This document shows, piece by piece, positions 1-7,066 of a stretch of DNA of 34,796 nucleotides (position 1 is the stretch's first letter; every line of letters starts with the position of its first letter). The notes under the pieces are model-generated. The model searched no databases, was not told where the DNA came from, and worked only from the letters and a program-made list of their open reading frames with translations. The translations under genes and the position numbers were made by a program. The stretch lies in contig JAFWAE010000040.1 of NCBI GenBank assembly GCA_017507855.1, positions 1 through 34,796 of the forward strand, in the 5' to 3' direction. The DNA comes from Clostridia bacterium (GTDB taxonomy: Bacteria > Bacillota > Clostridia > Oscillospirales > RGIG5554).

Positions 1-394
1 GTTTGGCAATTTCGGCTTGCGGAAGCTCTTTCCAAAAATAAAGGTACAAAATTTGCTTGTCTTTATCACCAAGTAAATTCAAAGTTTCTCTTACTGTGGC
101 AACTATGGAAACGCCATGTCTGCCATCTGACAATTCACTTTCGGAAATTTCATCAATCGGGATTTCATACTGCGTTGCTTTCGTGCGAAAATAGTCATTA
201 CATTTATTTCTTGCAATGCTAATAATCCATGCCTTAAAAGAGTCCTTGTTTTTTAATTGAGGGAACTTTTGACAAGCGGCAAGGAAAACCTCTTGTAAAA
301 CATCGTCTGCATCCGATTTTGAGTTCAAACGAAATCTCACAAAACGTTCCACAGATACTCGTTCTGCTTCCAACAACTTTTCAAATTCATCCAT
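1..394 (-). CDS. ECF-type RNA polymerase sigma-70 factor (3' part outside the window)
   Basis: Partial gene: it starts at an ATG at 394 and runs off the left edge, giving about 131 residues. I translated it by hand from the minus strand. It begins MDEFEKLLEAERVSVERF, then has a sigma region 2 signature (DADDVLQEVFLAA, then FKAWIISIARNKCNDYFR, about residues 27-63) and the first part of region 4 (LGDKDKQILYLYFWKELPQAEIAK) at the edge. This is the two-domain layout of extracytoplasmic-function sigma factors, which redirect RNA polymerase to a small stress or envelope regulon. The start is fixed by a strong AAAGGAGGTGAGG ribosome-binding site. Base composition is more A+T-rich than the neighbouring genes, which suggests acquisition. 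The anti-sigma gene, if any, would lie downstream, outside the window. The family call is secure; the regulon is unknown. Confidence 0.9.
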   Translation of the reverse strand, partial: MDEFEKLLEAERVSVERFVRFRLNSKSDADDVLQEVFLAACQKFPQLKNKDSFKAWIISIARNKCNDYFRTKATQYEIPIDEISESELSDGRHGVSIVATVRETLNLLGDKDKQILYLYFWKELPQAEIAK

Positions 395-443
395 AGCCTC
401 ACCTCCTTTGGCCTATGAGTGATTAAAACCGGTTTCACTTATA

Positions 444-471
444 TAGACGGGAGCCAGAATCGAAAGGTTCA
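444..471 (-). promoter_or_regulatory. ECF-sigma-type promoter (probable autoregulation)
   Basis: Read on the minus strand there is TGAACC, a 16-nt spacer, and CGTCTA. This matches the GAAC/CGTC type of promoter used by ECF sigma factors and not the housekeeping -35/-10. It lies about 50 nt upstream of the sigma gene's ATG, so autoregulation is the simplest reading. No experimental proof is implied. Confidence 0.7.
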
Positions 472-490
472 TTTTGCTTTCAAAAATCAA

Positions 491-519
491 ACGGCACTCG
501 ACATTATTTCGAGTGCCGT
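491..519. terminator. Inverted repeat, possible terminator or operator
   Basis: Perfect 11-bp arms (ACGGCACTCGA / TCGAGTGCCGT) with a 7-nt loop. On the minus strand it is followed by a T-rich stretch, so it could be a second terminator behind abrB. It also sits only about 20 nt upstream of the ECF promoter -35 element and could be a regulatory site instead. Confidence 0.5.
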
Positions 520-570
520 AATTAACTGTTTTACGACCATCCGCCAATATGACCCGGCGTTTTTGCTGTA

Positions 571-607
571 AATGAAAAGCAAGCCAAAAGGCTTGCTTTT
601 CATTTTT
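571..607 (-). terminator. Intrinsic terminator downstream of abrB
   Basis: Perfect 15-bp arms at 571-585 and 590-604 with a 4-nt loop, with A/T-rich flanks on both sides. It begins 9 nt beyond the abrB stop codon. The structure could work in both directions. Confidence 0.8.
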
Positions 608-615
608 AAAAAAGA

Positions 616-855
616 TTAACGGCGCAGTTCCTTGAGGCAGGAAGCACAGATGTTACGGTCCTTAAATGCCACCACATCCTTGCCGCTGCCGCAGAAAATA
701 CAGGTAGGCTCGTATTTTTTCAGTACGATCTTGTCCCCATCTACGTAAATCTCCACCGAGTCTCTGGGGCTGATATCCATCGTCCGACGCAATTCAATGG
801 GCAAAACGACACGGCCCAGCTCATCCAAACCTCTGACAATTCCCGTTGATTTCAT
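616..855 (-). CDS. abrB: AbrB-family transition-state regulator
   Basis: A 79-residue DNA-binding regulator of the AbrB/SpoVT swapped-hairpin type. Residues 1-50 (KSTGIVRGLDELGRVVLPIELRR...VEIYVDGDKIVLKKYEP) closely match the N-terminal dimerisation and DNA-binding domain of Bacillus AbrB. The C-terminal 30 residues carry two Cys pairs (CIFC and CASC), a short zinc-ribbon-like tail seen in clostridial AbrB proteins and not in Bacillus AbrB. Such proteins repress post-exponential genes, including sporulation and secondary-metabolism genes, during growth; the targets here are unknown. It is monocistronic: its own promoter lies at 892-920 and hairpins follow its stop. The ATG at 855 is preceded by a moderate GAAGGGTGG ribosome-binding site. 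Confidence 0.92.
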   Translation of the reverse strand: MKSTGIVRGLDELGRVVLPIELRRTMDISPRDSVEIYVDGDKIVLKKYEPTCIFCGSGKDVVAFKDRNICASCLKELRR

Positions 856-891
856 GTTGGCCCACCCTTCTTATGTGTTAAGTTCCTTATT

Positions 892-920
892 ATTAAAACA
901 TATTTTATTCCAAAAGTCAA
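892..920 (-). promoter_or_regulatory. Promoter of abrB
   Basis: Minus strand: TTGACT, 17-nt spacer, TTTAAT. It is placed about 40 nt upstream of the abrB ATG. The -35 is good and the -10 is two changes from consensus. Confidence 0.6.
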
Positions 921-941
921 CCGAAAACGACAGGATCTTAC

Positions 942-978
942 AAAAAAAGGAACGCCTTATATAAGGCGTTCCTTTTTT
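942..978. terminator. Bidirectional intrinsic terminator
   Basis: A near-perfect palindrome (AAAGGAACGCCTTAT then ATAAGGCGTTCCTTT) flanked by A and T runs. It ends the B12 uptake operon on the minus strand and overlaps the last bases of its final gene. Confidence 0.85.
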
Positions 979-1516
979 AGGCAATCATTTTTTCTGCTAT
1001 GCGAAAGACCTTTCGCAGCGGTTTAAACAGAATCAGCATGATGGCAAAATTACCGACACAGTGCAGCAGGTCAAATTTTAGCCCGTCGATCCAGTAGGCC
1101 AAAGCGTGAGCCGGGCCACCGATGATCCATTCCACCGGGGTAGTCAGCAGACCGAAGAAAAGGCCAAAAAGGCCACTGATAACGGCCCACAGCAGCGGAC
1201 TTTCCTGACGGCGAAAGGGCAGAGAAAGAAAAATCAGCACAGCCCAGATATACGTGTAGGAAAACCACCAATTGCCAAAGCCGTAAATCAGACCTTCTGC
1301 CAGTACAAAAATGCAGGTGGGCCAAAGGGCCTTGCAGCCAAAGGCACAGGTGCAAAGGATGACTAGCAGAGAAACGGGTTCTATGTTGGGCAGTCCCATC
1401 ATCACTACCTGCAGCACTACCATCAAGGCACCCAGCAAGCCAAACAGAACGACCTGCAAAACCGTTTTGTGCGAAAGGAGCTTGCCGTTACCAGCCGATG
1501 GTGAGGGTGATCTCAT
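977..1516 (-). CDS. ECF transporter S component, probable cobalamin (B12) specificity
   Basis: A 179-residue integral membrane protein with about six hydrophobic segments, the size and topology of substrate-binding S components of energy-coupling-factor vitamin transporters. The first segment contains GLLGA, like the small-residue motif through which S components contact EcfT. The shared EcfA/A'/T module is not in the window, which is normal for group II ECF systems. Specificity is inferred from context: the gene follows a cobalamin riboswitch and a DUF4430 gene, as in known B12 ECF systems such as CbrT. An ATG at 1522 lies directly against GGAG; the ATG at 1516 has GGAG at a proper 6-nt distance and is chosen. 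The gene overlaps the DUF4430 gene by 29 nt, implying translational coupling. Confidence 0.8.
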   Translation of the reverse strand: MRSPSPSAGNGKLLSHKTVLQVVLFGLLGALMVVLQVVMMGLPNIEPVSLLVILCTCAFGCKALWPTCIFVLAEGLIYGFGNWWFSYTYIWAVLIFLSLPFRRQESPLLWAVISGLFGLFFGLLTTPVEWIIGGPAHALAYWIDGLKFDLLHCVGNFAIMLILFKPLRKVFRIAEKMIA

Positions 1517-1898
1517 ACACATCTCCGTCCTTGATCATCGTGTCGTCCACGCCGGTGGTCAGGGTCACTCCATTGGAGGAGAAGCTCCACCATTCCTGGT
1601 TGGCATCGTTGGCCGTTACGCCGTCTACTGTGGAGACCCACAAACCGTATTCCGTTTCCGTCCCTGCGATGAGCTGCTCTTCCTCCAAAGCGGCCCGCAG
1701 GTTGACGGCATCGGTGTTGATGGTCACAGTTTTGGGATCGCGGTTGGGTACGTTGATGGTCACGGTGATGGTTTTTGCCCCTTCTACGGGTTTGTCCAAA
1801 AAGAGAACGTATACGGCAGCAAAGGCCAGCACGGCCACCAGCAAAACAGAACAGGCGATCAAAAGACTTTTTTTGCTGACGGGTTTGCTGTTTTCCAT
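1488..1898 (-). CDS. Membrane-anchored DUF4430 protein (putative cobalamin-binding accessory)
   Basis: 136 residues. An N-terminal signal-anchor helix (about residues 10-34, LLIACSVLLVAVLAFAAVYV) is followed by an extracytoplasmic domain of about 95 residues with the DUF4430 pattern: a beta-strand start (KTITVTINV), NLRAALEEEQLI, YGLWVSTVDGV, then EWWSFSSNG and a DGDVYEITLTIGW end. DUF4430 resembles the C-terminal domain of the animal B12 carriers transcobalamin and intrinsic factor, and it often accompanies B12 riboswitches. It probably captures cobalamin at the membrane and hands it to the S component encoded next. The ATG at 1898 has an ideal AAAGGAGG site. Direct cobalamin binding is inferred, not shown. 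Confidence 0.85.
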   Translation of the reverse strand: MENSKPVSKKSLLIACSVLLVAVLAFAAVYVLFLDKPVEGAKTITVTINVPNRDPKTVTINTDAVNLRAALEEEQLIAGTETEYGLWVSTVDGVTANDANQEWWSFSSNGVTLTTGVDDTMIKDGDVYEITLTIGW

Positions 1899-2044
1899 AA
1901 AAAAACCTCCTTTCTTTGCGGTTGCAGCCAAGGCACACACACAAAGACCGGAGGAAGTACGCAAAACAAGCCCCGGCCCATTTCGGGACAGGGAAAGTGC
2001 TTCGCTGTACGAACGCCAATTTCTCGTGGCTTCTTTGTACGGAA

Positions 2045-2242
2045 AAACGCGGTAAGTCTTCTGACTGACGGATCATGGCTTTGTCTTCGCCTTCCCGATT
2101 TCTCAGTGACGTAAATGAAAACAAAACTACCCCGCTCACAGCGACGAGTTCGTGGGGGAATTGCACCCCGCTTCCTTGTTAGGCTCTTGCCCCGGCAGAC
2201 TGTTGCCGTGGCATTTGCGCCGCGCCTCCTTGAGCTTGCATT
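2045..2242 (-). promoter_or_regulatory. Cobalamin (B12) riboswitch
   Basis: The minus-strand leader holds the conserved B12 box core GTCAGAAGAC (2056-2065) at its 3' side, with paired G/C-rich segments upstream in the order expected of the adenosylcobalamin aptamer, such as GGGGTGCAATTCCCCCAC near 2147-2170. It lies between a strong promoter and the DUF4430 ORF. About 150 nt separate the B12 box from the ATG, room for an expression platform, but I could not decide between a terminator and ribosome-binding-site sequestration. In this class, effector binding turns off uptake genes. Confidence 0.88.
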
Positions 2243-2248
2243 GACATC

Positions 2249-2277
2249 ATTATAAAAGGTGGCAGGGAAAATGTCAA
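2249..2277 (-). promoter_or_regulatory. Promoter of the B12 uptake operon
   Basis: Minus strand: perfect TTGACA, 17-nt spacer, perfect TATAAT. Transcription would begin near 2242, just before the riboswitch aptamer. Confidence 0.9.
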
Positions 2278-2280
2278 GGT

Positions 2281-2323
2281 AAAAAAACGCCATATATGAC
2301 AAAATTTTGTCATATATGGCGTT
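2281..2323 (-). terminator. Intrinsic terminator, 40-nt perfect palindrome
   Basis: Positions 2284-2323 are a perfect palindrome with 20-bp arms and AAATTT at the centre. On the minus strand it is followed by a T run. It starts 16 nt past the DUF4340 stop and separates that operon from the B12 operon promoter immediately beyond. Confidence 0.9.
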
Positions 2324-2339
2324 TGGATCGAGAAAAAGT

Positions 2340-3788
2340 TTAGTAGCCGCGGGGCACTTCTTCGCCGCGGATGACCTTGTCCAGATTGCTGATAATGGTT
2401 TCCACGTCGTCGCGCAAGACGTAAAACTCGCCCACGCCGTTGATGGTGACGAAGGCCTTGCGGGCCTCCAGCTCGTAATAGACAACGGTGACGGTGTTGC
2501 CGTCGTCGTTATCAAAACGAACCTCCAGCAGCTTGTTGGCGTTTTCGGGCTTTTCAGCGTAGTTCTGCAGCAGGGTGCCGATCACAGATGTGTAGAAACG
2601 GCGGAAGTCCTGCAGGATCATGGTGGTACCGTTGTAGGTGATGACCGGATCCTCGCCGCTTTGATCAAATAAGAATTCATAGGCGTGGTCACGCCCGCCC
2701 ACCGTCAAAGTCAGCTTGTTGACGTTGGCAATGTTGCGCATGTACAGCAGGCGTTCCACGTAGTTGATCAGGGGGCTGTCCAGGCAGTATTCCAAATCGG
2801 TGCTTAAGGTAACGGCAAACACGGCGTTCATACCGTCGCGCATGGCGTAGATATCCGTGTCGTTAAGCTTGTTTCCGAATTTGACCTTGTATGAGGCACC
2901 GTTGAGCTCGTACTCCACAATGTACTGCGGGGCGTCCAAGCCGCAGGCCTTCAGTTGGGAGGCCGTGGGGGCGTAATGAACCACCGAGGTAGCCGTCAGG
3001 CCGGAAATGTTTTGGGCCAGACGGGACATCATGTCCGTGCTGGGGTTATAGCCGGGATGGGAGGTCATGATGTGGGTGTTGTAGCTGTTCAACTTGTCCG
3101 CTTCCTGTTGGGCCTCGGTCTTTTTAACAAACTTGACGTCCTTGACATCCTTTTCATAGATGCGAATGTTGGTCATCATGGCCGCCTGCGTTTCCTCCAT
3201 GGTGGGGAGGATGGTGTTGCTGATATAGTACGTGGGACCCTGCAGGCAGGTGTCGCTTAAGGACTTATCGGCAATGTATACGGCGGGGTCATCGTCTGCC
3301 ATAACGAAGTAACCGTCGTTAAAGGCAGTGGCGTTGCCTATTTTCAGGGTGTGAGTGCTGCCGTCCTTCATGGTAATGATCACCGTGGAGGCGGGCTTGT
3401 CAAGACCGTAATCGCTTAAAGATTCGGGTGCTTCGTTGGCCACCTTGGAATCGTCGATCATGGCCACGTCCATAAGCAGGTACACAATGGAGGTGCTGCT
3501 AACCTCCACGTCCTTCATCTGTTCCAGGGCGTAGGTGCCATCCTCCTGCAGGGTGGCAGTCAGCACAAAGGCTTCGTTTTTCACCTTGACCTGGCGGATG
3601 TCGGTGCGCTTGATGTTAAACAGATACGTGGTGGCAGGCTGAGTGTTGGGAGCCTCCTCCGGGGCAGTCAAAGCCAGCACAGCGGTCAACACCAGTACTA
3701 CGGCCAAGGCTGCACTTAACAGCACGATGCTGCGCTTTCTTTTGGAAAGTCCGTTGAACTTTTGAAGCATTTTGTTTTTTTGACTCAT
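2340..3788 (-). CDS. DUF4340 domain protein of a Gld-like ABC system
   Basis: 482 residues. One N-terminal membrane helix (SIVLLSAALAVVLVLTAVLAL, about residues 22-42) is followed by a large extracytoplasmic part with repeated units of the DUF4340 type (for example DIRQVKVKNEAFVLTATLQEDGTYAL and YGLDKPASTVIITMKDGS). DUF4340 proteins are regularly encoded after GldA/F/G-like ABC genes and are thought to be periplasmic or surface-side partners; their substrate is unknown. The start at 3788 forms an ATGA overlap with the upstream gene's stop and has AGAGGAAAC in front, so translation is coupled. It is the last gene of the four-gene operon. Confidence 0.85.
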   Translation of the reverse strand: MSQKNKMLQKFNGLSKRKRSIVLLSAALAVVLVLTAVLALTAPEEAPNTQPATTYLFNIKRTDIRQVKVKNEAFVLTATLQEDGTYALEQMKDVEVSSTSIVYLLMDVAMIDDSKVANEAPESLSDYGLDKPASTVIITMKDGSTHTLKIGNATAFNDGYFVMADDDPAVYIADKSLSDTCLQGPTYYISNTILPTMEETQAAMMTNIRIYEKDVKDVKFVKKTEAQQEADKLNSYNTHIMTSHPGYNPSTDMMSRLAQNISGLTATSVVHYAPTASQLKACGLDAPQYIVEYELNGASYKVKFGNKLNDTDIYAMRDGMNAVFAVTLSTDLEYCLDSPLINYVERLLYMRNIANVNKLTLTVGGRDHAYEFLFDQSGEDPVITYNGTTMILQDFRRFYTSVIGTLLQNYAEKPENANKLLEVRFDNDDGNTVTVVYYELEARKAFVTINGVGEFYVLRDDVETIISNLDKVIRGEEVPRGY

Positions 3789-5263
3789 AAATGTTTCCTC
3801 TTCATCCAAACGATAAAGCCCAGAACCATAAATGCCAGGGGGAACACACCGATAAAGAATACGGCATAGGCGGTGGATTCGGGGGCAGTAATGGTCAGGT
3901 ATTCGGTGGTCAGGGACTTGGGCTTGATATACAGGCTGGAAGACTCGGACGTAAACAGGCCCAATACCTTGCTGAAGATATCGTAGTTGCCCAAGGCGTC
4001 GGTCTTCATCAACGCCGCATCCGCCATGAAGGAGCTGGCCACGAACAGGCGGCCGTACACGTAGACATTGTCGATCACACCGGCCTTGGCAGCCAGCATG
4101 GCAATGTTGAAGGGACCGGAAGCATCGCCGTCCTCCTTTTCGGAGGTGGTGGGGCTTCCGTTGGCCAGGCTTTTGGCGTAGGCACCGGAGGAGGTGCCCA
4201 GCAGACCTGCCACCGAGATCAGATCCCGCTGGTCGAACAGCTTGGTCAGGCTGCGGGAGTTGGGAATGAGGGTATAGATCTTGTTGTCGATCAAGCTTTT
4301 GCAGAATTCCTCGTCCAAATACTTGGCAATGACTACGTTGGGAGAGGACTGGTAAGAACTGTCGGGGTCATAAACGATGTCGTGGTTTACGCCGATGCCC
4401 CATTCGGCCAGCAGTTCTTCCAGCACAGGCAGGCTGGGAACGGCGGCACTGGCCAAATACATGACGTTGCGGTAGCTGTCCAGCATTCCGTCAACCTTTT
4501 TCACCTCGTCGGCGGTGAAATCACGGGTGGGTTCAAAGATGACCAGAATCTCGGCATCCTCGGGAATGTCGCTTTCCTGCAGGTTGATCTTTTTGACGAT
4601 GCAGTTGCTGTCGGTAAAGAAATTGGCGATCACAGAGGCAAAGGTCTCACCGTGACCCTCGGTAAAATAGACCACGGGCAGGTCGTCGCTGCACACGTAC
4701 TGAATGGCACCGGTGATCCTCAGCTCACCGTAGAAGGAATCGTACGTGGGATAATAGAAAGAGGAAGCGGAGGAGGAGCCAAATAAATTATTGTACTCCA
4801 GCACGCGGAAATTGTCCCCTGCCGTGACGATTATAGAGGCGCGGGAAATGGTAGTATCCGTGTCAAACTGCTGGGTAAAGGTGGGGTTCCTGTCGGGGTC
4901 GATAAACTCCACGGTAATGCGGTCGGAGTGCTTGGCGTACAGCTTGACAAAATCGCGTACCCGGTCGGGAAAATCATTTTCGGGGTACAGCACGTAGATC
5001 GTGACGTCCTTTTCCAACGCCTCCAAAATGTCGGTGGTTTTTTCGCTGATGGTGAAAAATTGGTTGGAGGAGGTGTCGATACGCAGGGAATAGCGGTCGT
5101 CCAAATAGCTGGTCAGAATATTCAGGGCCATGACCAACACGATCACAACGGCAATGAAAGCCGTGGCGGCGGAGCCGTAGCGGAAACGGCGGGAAGAAAA
5201 ATATTCTTTCAAAGACATTGCGGGGCGGGAGGTCTTCCCGTCTTTTTGTTTTTTCAAATTCAT
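3785..5263 (-). CDS. GldG-like ABC transporter auxiliary protein
   Basis: 492 residues. A cytoplasmic N-terminus, one membrane helix (about residues 31-51), a large extracytoplasmic domain of the ABC-type auxiliary (GldG/IFT52-like) family with motifs such as TTDILEALEKDVTIYVLYP, VKLYAKHSDRITVEFIDPDRNP and VVYFTEGHGE, and a C-terminal helix (YAVFFIGVFPLAFMVLGFIVW) ending in basic residues. In Bacteroidetes, GldG works with GldA and GldF; the same trio occurs widely in Firmicutes that do not glide, where its cargo is undefined. The ATG at 5263 has AAAGGAG upstream and lies 15 nt past the permease stop. Fusion to a permease domain, as in some relatives, is absent. Confidence 0.85.
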   Translation of the reverse strand: MNLKKQKDGKTSRPAMSLKEYFSSRRFRYGSAATAFIAVVIVLVMALNILTSYLDDRYSLRIDTSSNQFFTISEKTTDILEALEKDVTIYVLYPENDFPDRVRDFVKLYAKHSDRITVEFIDPDRNPTFTQQFDTDTTISRASIIVTAGDNFRVLEYNNLFGSSSASSFYYPTYDSFYGELRITGAIQYVCSDDLPVVYFTEGHGETFASVIANFFTDSNCIVKKINLQESDIPEDAEILVIFEPTRDFTADEVKKVDGMLDSYRNVMYLASAAVPSLPVLEELLAEWGIGVNHDIVYDPDSSYQSSPNVVIAKYLDEEFCKSLIDNKIYTLIPNSRSLTKLFDQRDLISVAGLLGTSSGAYAKSLANGSPTTSEKEDGDASGPFNIAMLAAKAGVIDNVYVYGRLFVASSFMADAALMKTDALGNYDIFSKVLGLFTSESSSLYIKPKSLTTEYLTITAPESTAYAVFFIGVFPLAFMVLGFIVWMKRKHL

Positions 5264-5278
5264 GCCTAAGCTCCTTTC

Positions 5279-5995
5279 TCAGTTCCAGCGCTTCTTTTCC
5301 AGAGTTCGGGTGGTCAGGAAAAGGAAAATGAAGGCAATGCTGATATAGTAGACCAAAGAGACCAGGTCAAATTGGCCGCTGGTGAAGTTGGAATAGCGGG
5401 AGAAGAAGGAGATGAAGCTGAGAGCTTTGGCCAAAAACGTGGTGTCTGCGCTGGGGCCGAACAGGGAGAGTAGCAGCAACGCCACCATGACAGCCTCGTT
5501 GACGATCACGGCGACCAGCTGGCTTTCCGTGGTACTGGAGATAAACAGTCCGATGGAGATCAACGCCGCGCCGATGCAGAAAAGGCCCAGGAAGTTACCT
5601 AACAGCACGGGGGCGTTATAGTTGCCCTTGCTGCTCAAAAGCAGAAAATACAGTCCGATGACGGCCAAGCCGCAGACCAGCACGCTCATAGCCGCCAAAA
5701 ACTTACCCATAACGATGGAGGAAAGGCGGATGGGAGCAGTCAGCAGCAGCTGATCGGTCTTTTTGTTTTTCTCCTCGCTGAAGGACCTCATGGTCAAAAT
5801 GGGGATGAGGATAAAGAAGGAGCCCAGCAGAAAAGTAAAGAAGGTGCTGGTGTCGGTGGAAGCACTGCTTCCCACGATAGCCAGGTTCAGTAGGGAAAAT
5901 ACCAAACCGGCCACGAAAAGGAACACGGATAAAAATACGTAACCCATGGGGGTCTTGAAGTAGGCGATCATTTCTTTTTTGAAAATGGCAAGCAT
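5279..5995 (-). CDS. ABC-2 type permease (GldF-like)
   Basis: 238 residues with six hydrophobic segments in the ABC-2 permease arrangement: N-terminal MLAIFKKEMIAYFKTPMGYVFLSVF, then FILIPILTMRSFSEEKNKKTDQLLLTAPI, the motif typical of GldF/NosY-like permeases, then four more helices. It forms the membrane channel for the ATPase encoded just upstream and presumably complexes with the GldG-like and DUF4340 proteins. Its ribosome-binding site GGAGGTCAC overlaps the end of the ATPase gene, and only 2 nt separate that stop from the ATG, so the pair is tightly coupled. Confidence 0.9.
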   Translation of the reverse strand: MLAIFKKEMIAYFKTPMGYVFLSVFLFVAGLVFSLLNLAIVGSSASTDTSTFFTFLLGSFFILIPILTMRSFSEEKNKKTDQLLLTAPIRLSSIVMGKFLAAMSVLVCGLAVIGLYFLLLSSKGNYNAPVLLGNFLGLFCIGAALISIGLFISSTTESQLVAVIVNEAVMVALLLLSLFGPSADTTFLAKALSFISFFSRYSNFTSGQFDLVSLVYYISIAFIFLFLTTRTLEKKRWN

Positions 5996-5997
5996 GC

Positions 5998-6948
5998 TCA
6001 GTGACCTCCTTTGTTGGTTTGGTTATCTACCAGCTCAATAAACACGTCTTCCAAGGACATTTCCAGGGATTTCAAGCCCAACAGCGCCACGTTTTTGGCG
6101 GCCAACGCAAAGAAGAGGGGCTTGCGAATATCCACTTGAGGGGCAGATTCGATGATGTAGTCGCAGGTGAATTTTTCTTTTTCACCGATGGCGTCGGCAG
6201 AGATTAGACCGTCCAGATTGCGCAGGATCTTCAGACCTTCCGCTTCGGAGCAAGCCAGGCGCACCAGCAAGCGGCGGGAGCCGGAAACGTTGTGAGCCAG
6301 GTTTTCGGGAGTATCGTCGGCCACGATATTGCCCTTGTTGATCACCACCACGCGGTCGCACACAGCCTGGATCTCGGGCAGAATGTGGGAGGAGAGGATG
6401 ATGGTATGGTTTTTGCCCAGGTTTTTGATCAGGTTGCGGATCTCAATGATCTGTTTGGGGTCCAGACCCACGGTGGGCTCGTCGAAGATCAGCACCTCGG
6501 GGTTGCCGATGATCGCTTGGGCAATGCCCACACGCTGACGGTAGCCCTTGGAAAGGTTGACGATCTTGCGGTTGTACACGTCGGCGATCTTGACGACGGC
6601 GCAGACCTCCGCCAAATGGGCGGTGCGGGGGAGGGTGCATTGCTTCAGGTCGTACACGAAGTTCAAGTACTCCTTCACCGTCATATCCAGATAAAGCGGG
6701 GGGTGCTCGGGCAGATAACCCAGGCGTTTTTTAGCTTCGGTGGGGTTGGTAAGAATGTCGATCCCGTCGATGACCACAGAGCCCTCATTGGAAGAAAGAT
6801 AACCGGTTAAAATGCTTAAAGTAGTGGTCTTTCCGGCGCCGTTGGGCCCCAAAAAGCCCAAGATCTCGCCATCCTTGATAGTAAACGAAATGTTGTTTAC
6901 CGCCAATTTGTCACCGTAGCGCTTGGTCAGATTCGTGATTTCTATCAT
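5998..6948 (-). CDS. ABC transporter ATP-binding protein (GldA-like)
   Basis: 316 residues. A complete nucleotide-binding domain: Walker A GPNGAGKTT (about residues 34-42), the ABC signature as LSKGYRQRVGIAQA, Walker B VLIFDEPTVGLDP and the switch His in ILSSHILPE. The C-terminal 80 residues are the DUF4162-like extension common in ABC-2 exporters. It powers the GldF-like permease. It is the first gene of the operon; the ATG at 6948 has AGGAGG about 10 nt upstream. Confidence 0.93.
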   Translation of the reverse strand: MIEITNLTKRYGDKLAVNNISFTIKDGEILGFLGPNGAGKTTTLSILTGYLSSNEGSVVIDGIDILTNPTEAKKRLGYLPEHPPLYLDMTVKEYLNFVYDLKQCTLPRTAHLAEVCAVVKIADVYNRKIVNLSKGYRQRVGIAQAIIGNPEVLIFDEPTVGLDPKQIIEIRNLIKNLGKNHTIILSSHILPEIQAVCDRVVVINKGNIVADDTPENLAHNVSGSRRLLVRLACSEAEGLKILRNLDGLISADAIGEKEKFTCDYIIESAPQVDIRKPLFFALAAKNVALLGLKSLEMSLEDVFIELVDNQTNKGGH

Positions 6949-7030
6949 GCGAACGTTGCCTCCTGCTTGTGGGGAAAATGATCATTTCCCGTATTTTTTT
7001 GGTATTTTTTTATTTTTTCTGATAAAAAAC

Positions 7031-7039
7031 AGTATATCA
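7031..7039 (-). promoter_or_regulatory. Probable -10 region of the Gld-like ABC operon
   Basis: Minus strand TGATATACT: an extended -10 (TGA before TATACT). No good -35 is visible at 16-18 nt, as expected for extended -10 promoters. It lies about 90 nt upstream of the ATPase gene. Confidence 0.45.
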
Positions 7040-7066
7040 CAAGGGAAATCCGTTTTTGTGAACAAA

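Noticed and set aside
1311-2114. A 267-codon plus-strand open frame
   Set aside because: It covers the B12 riboswitch, the DUF4430 gene and the start of the S-component gene on the opposite strand, all of which are well supported.
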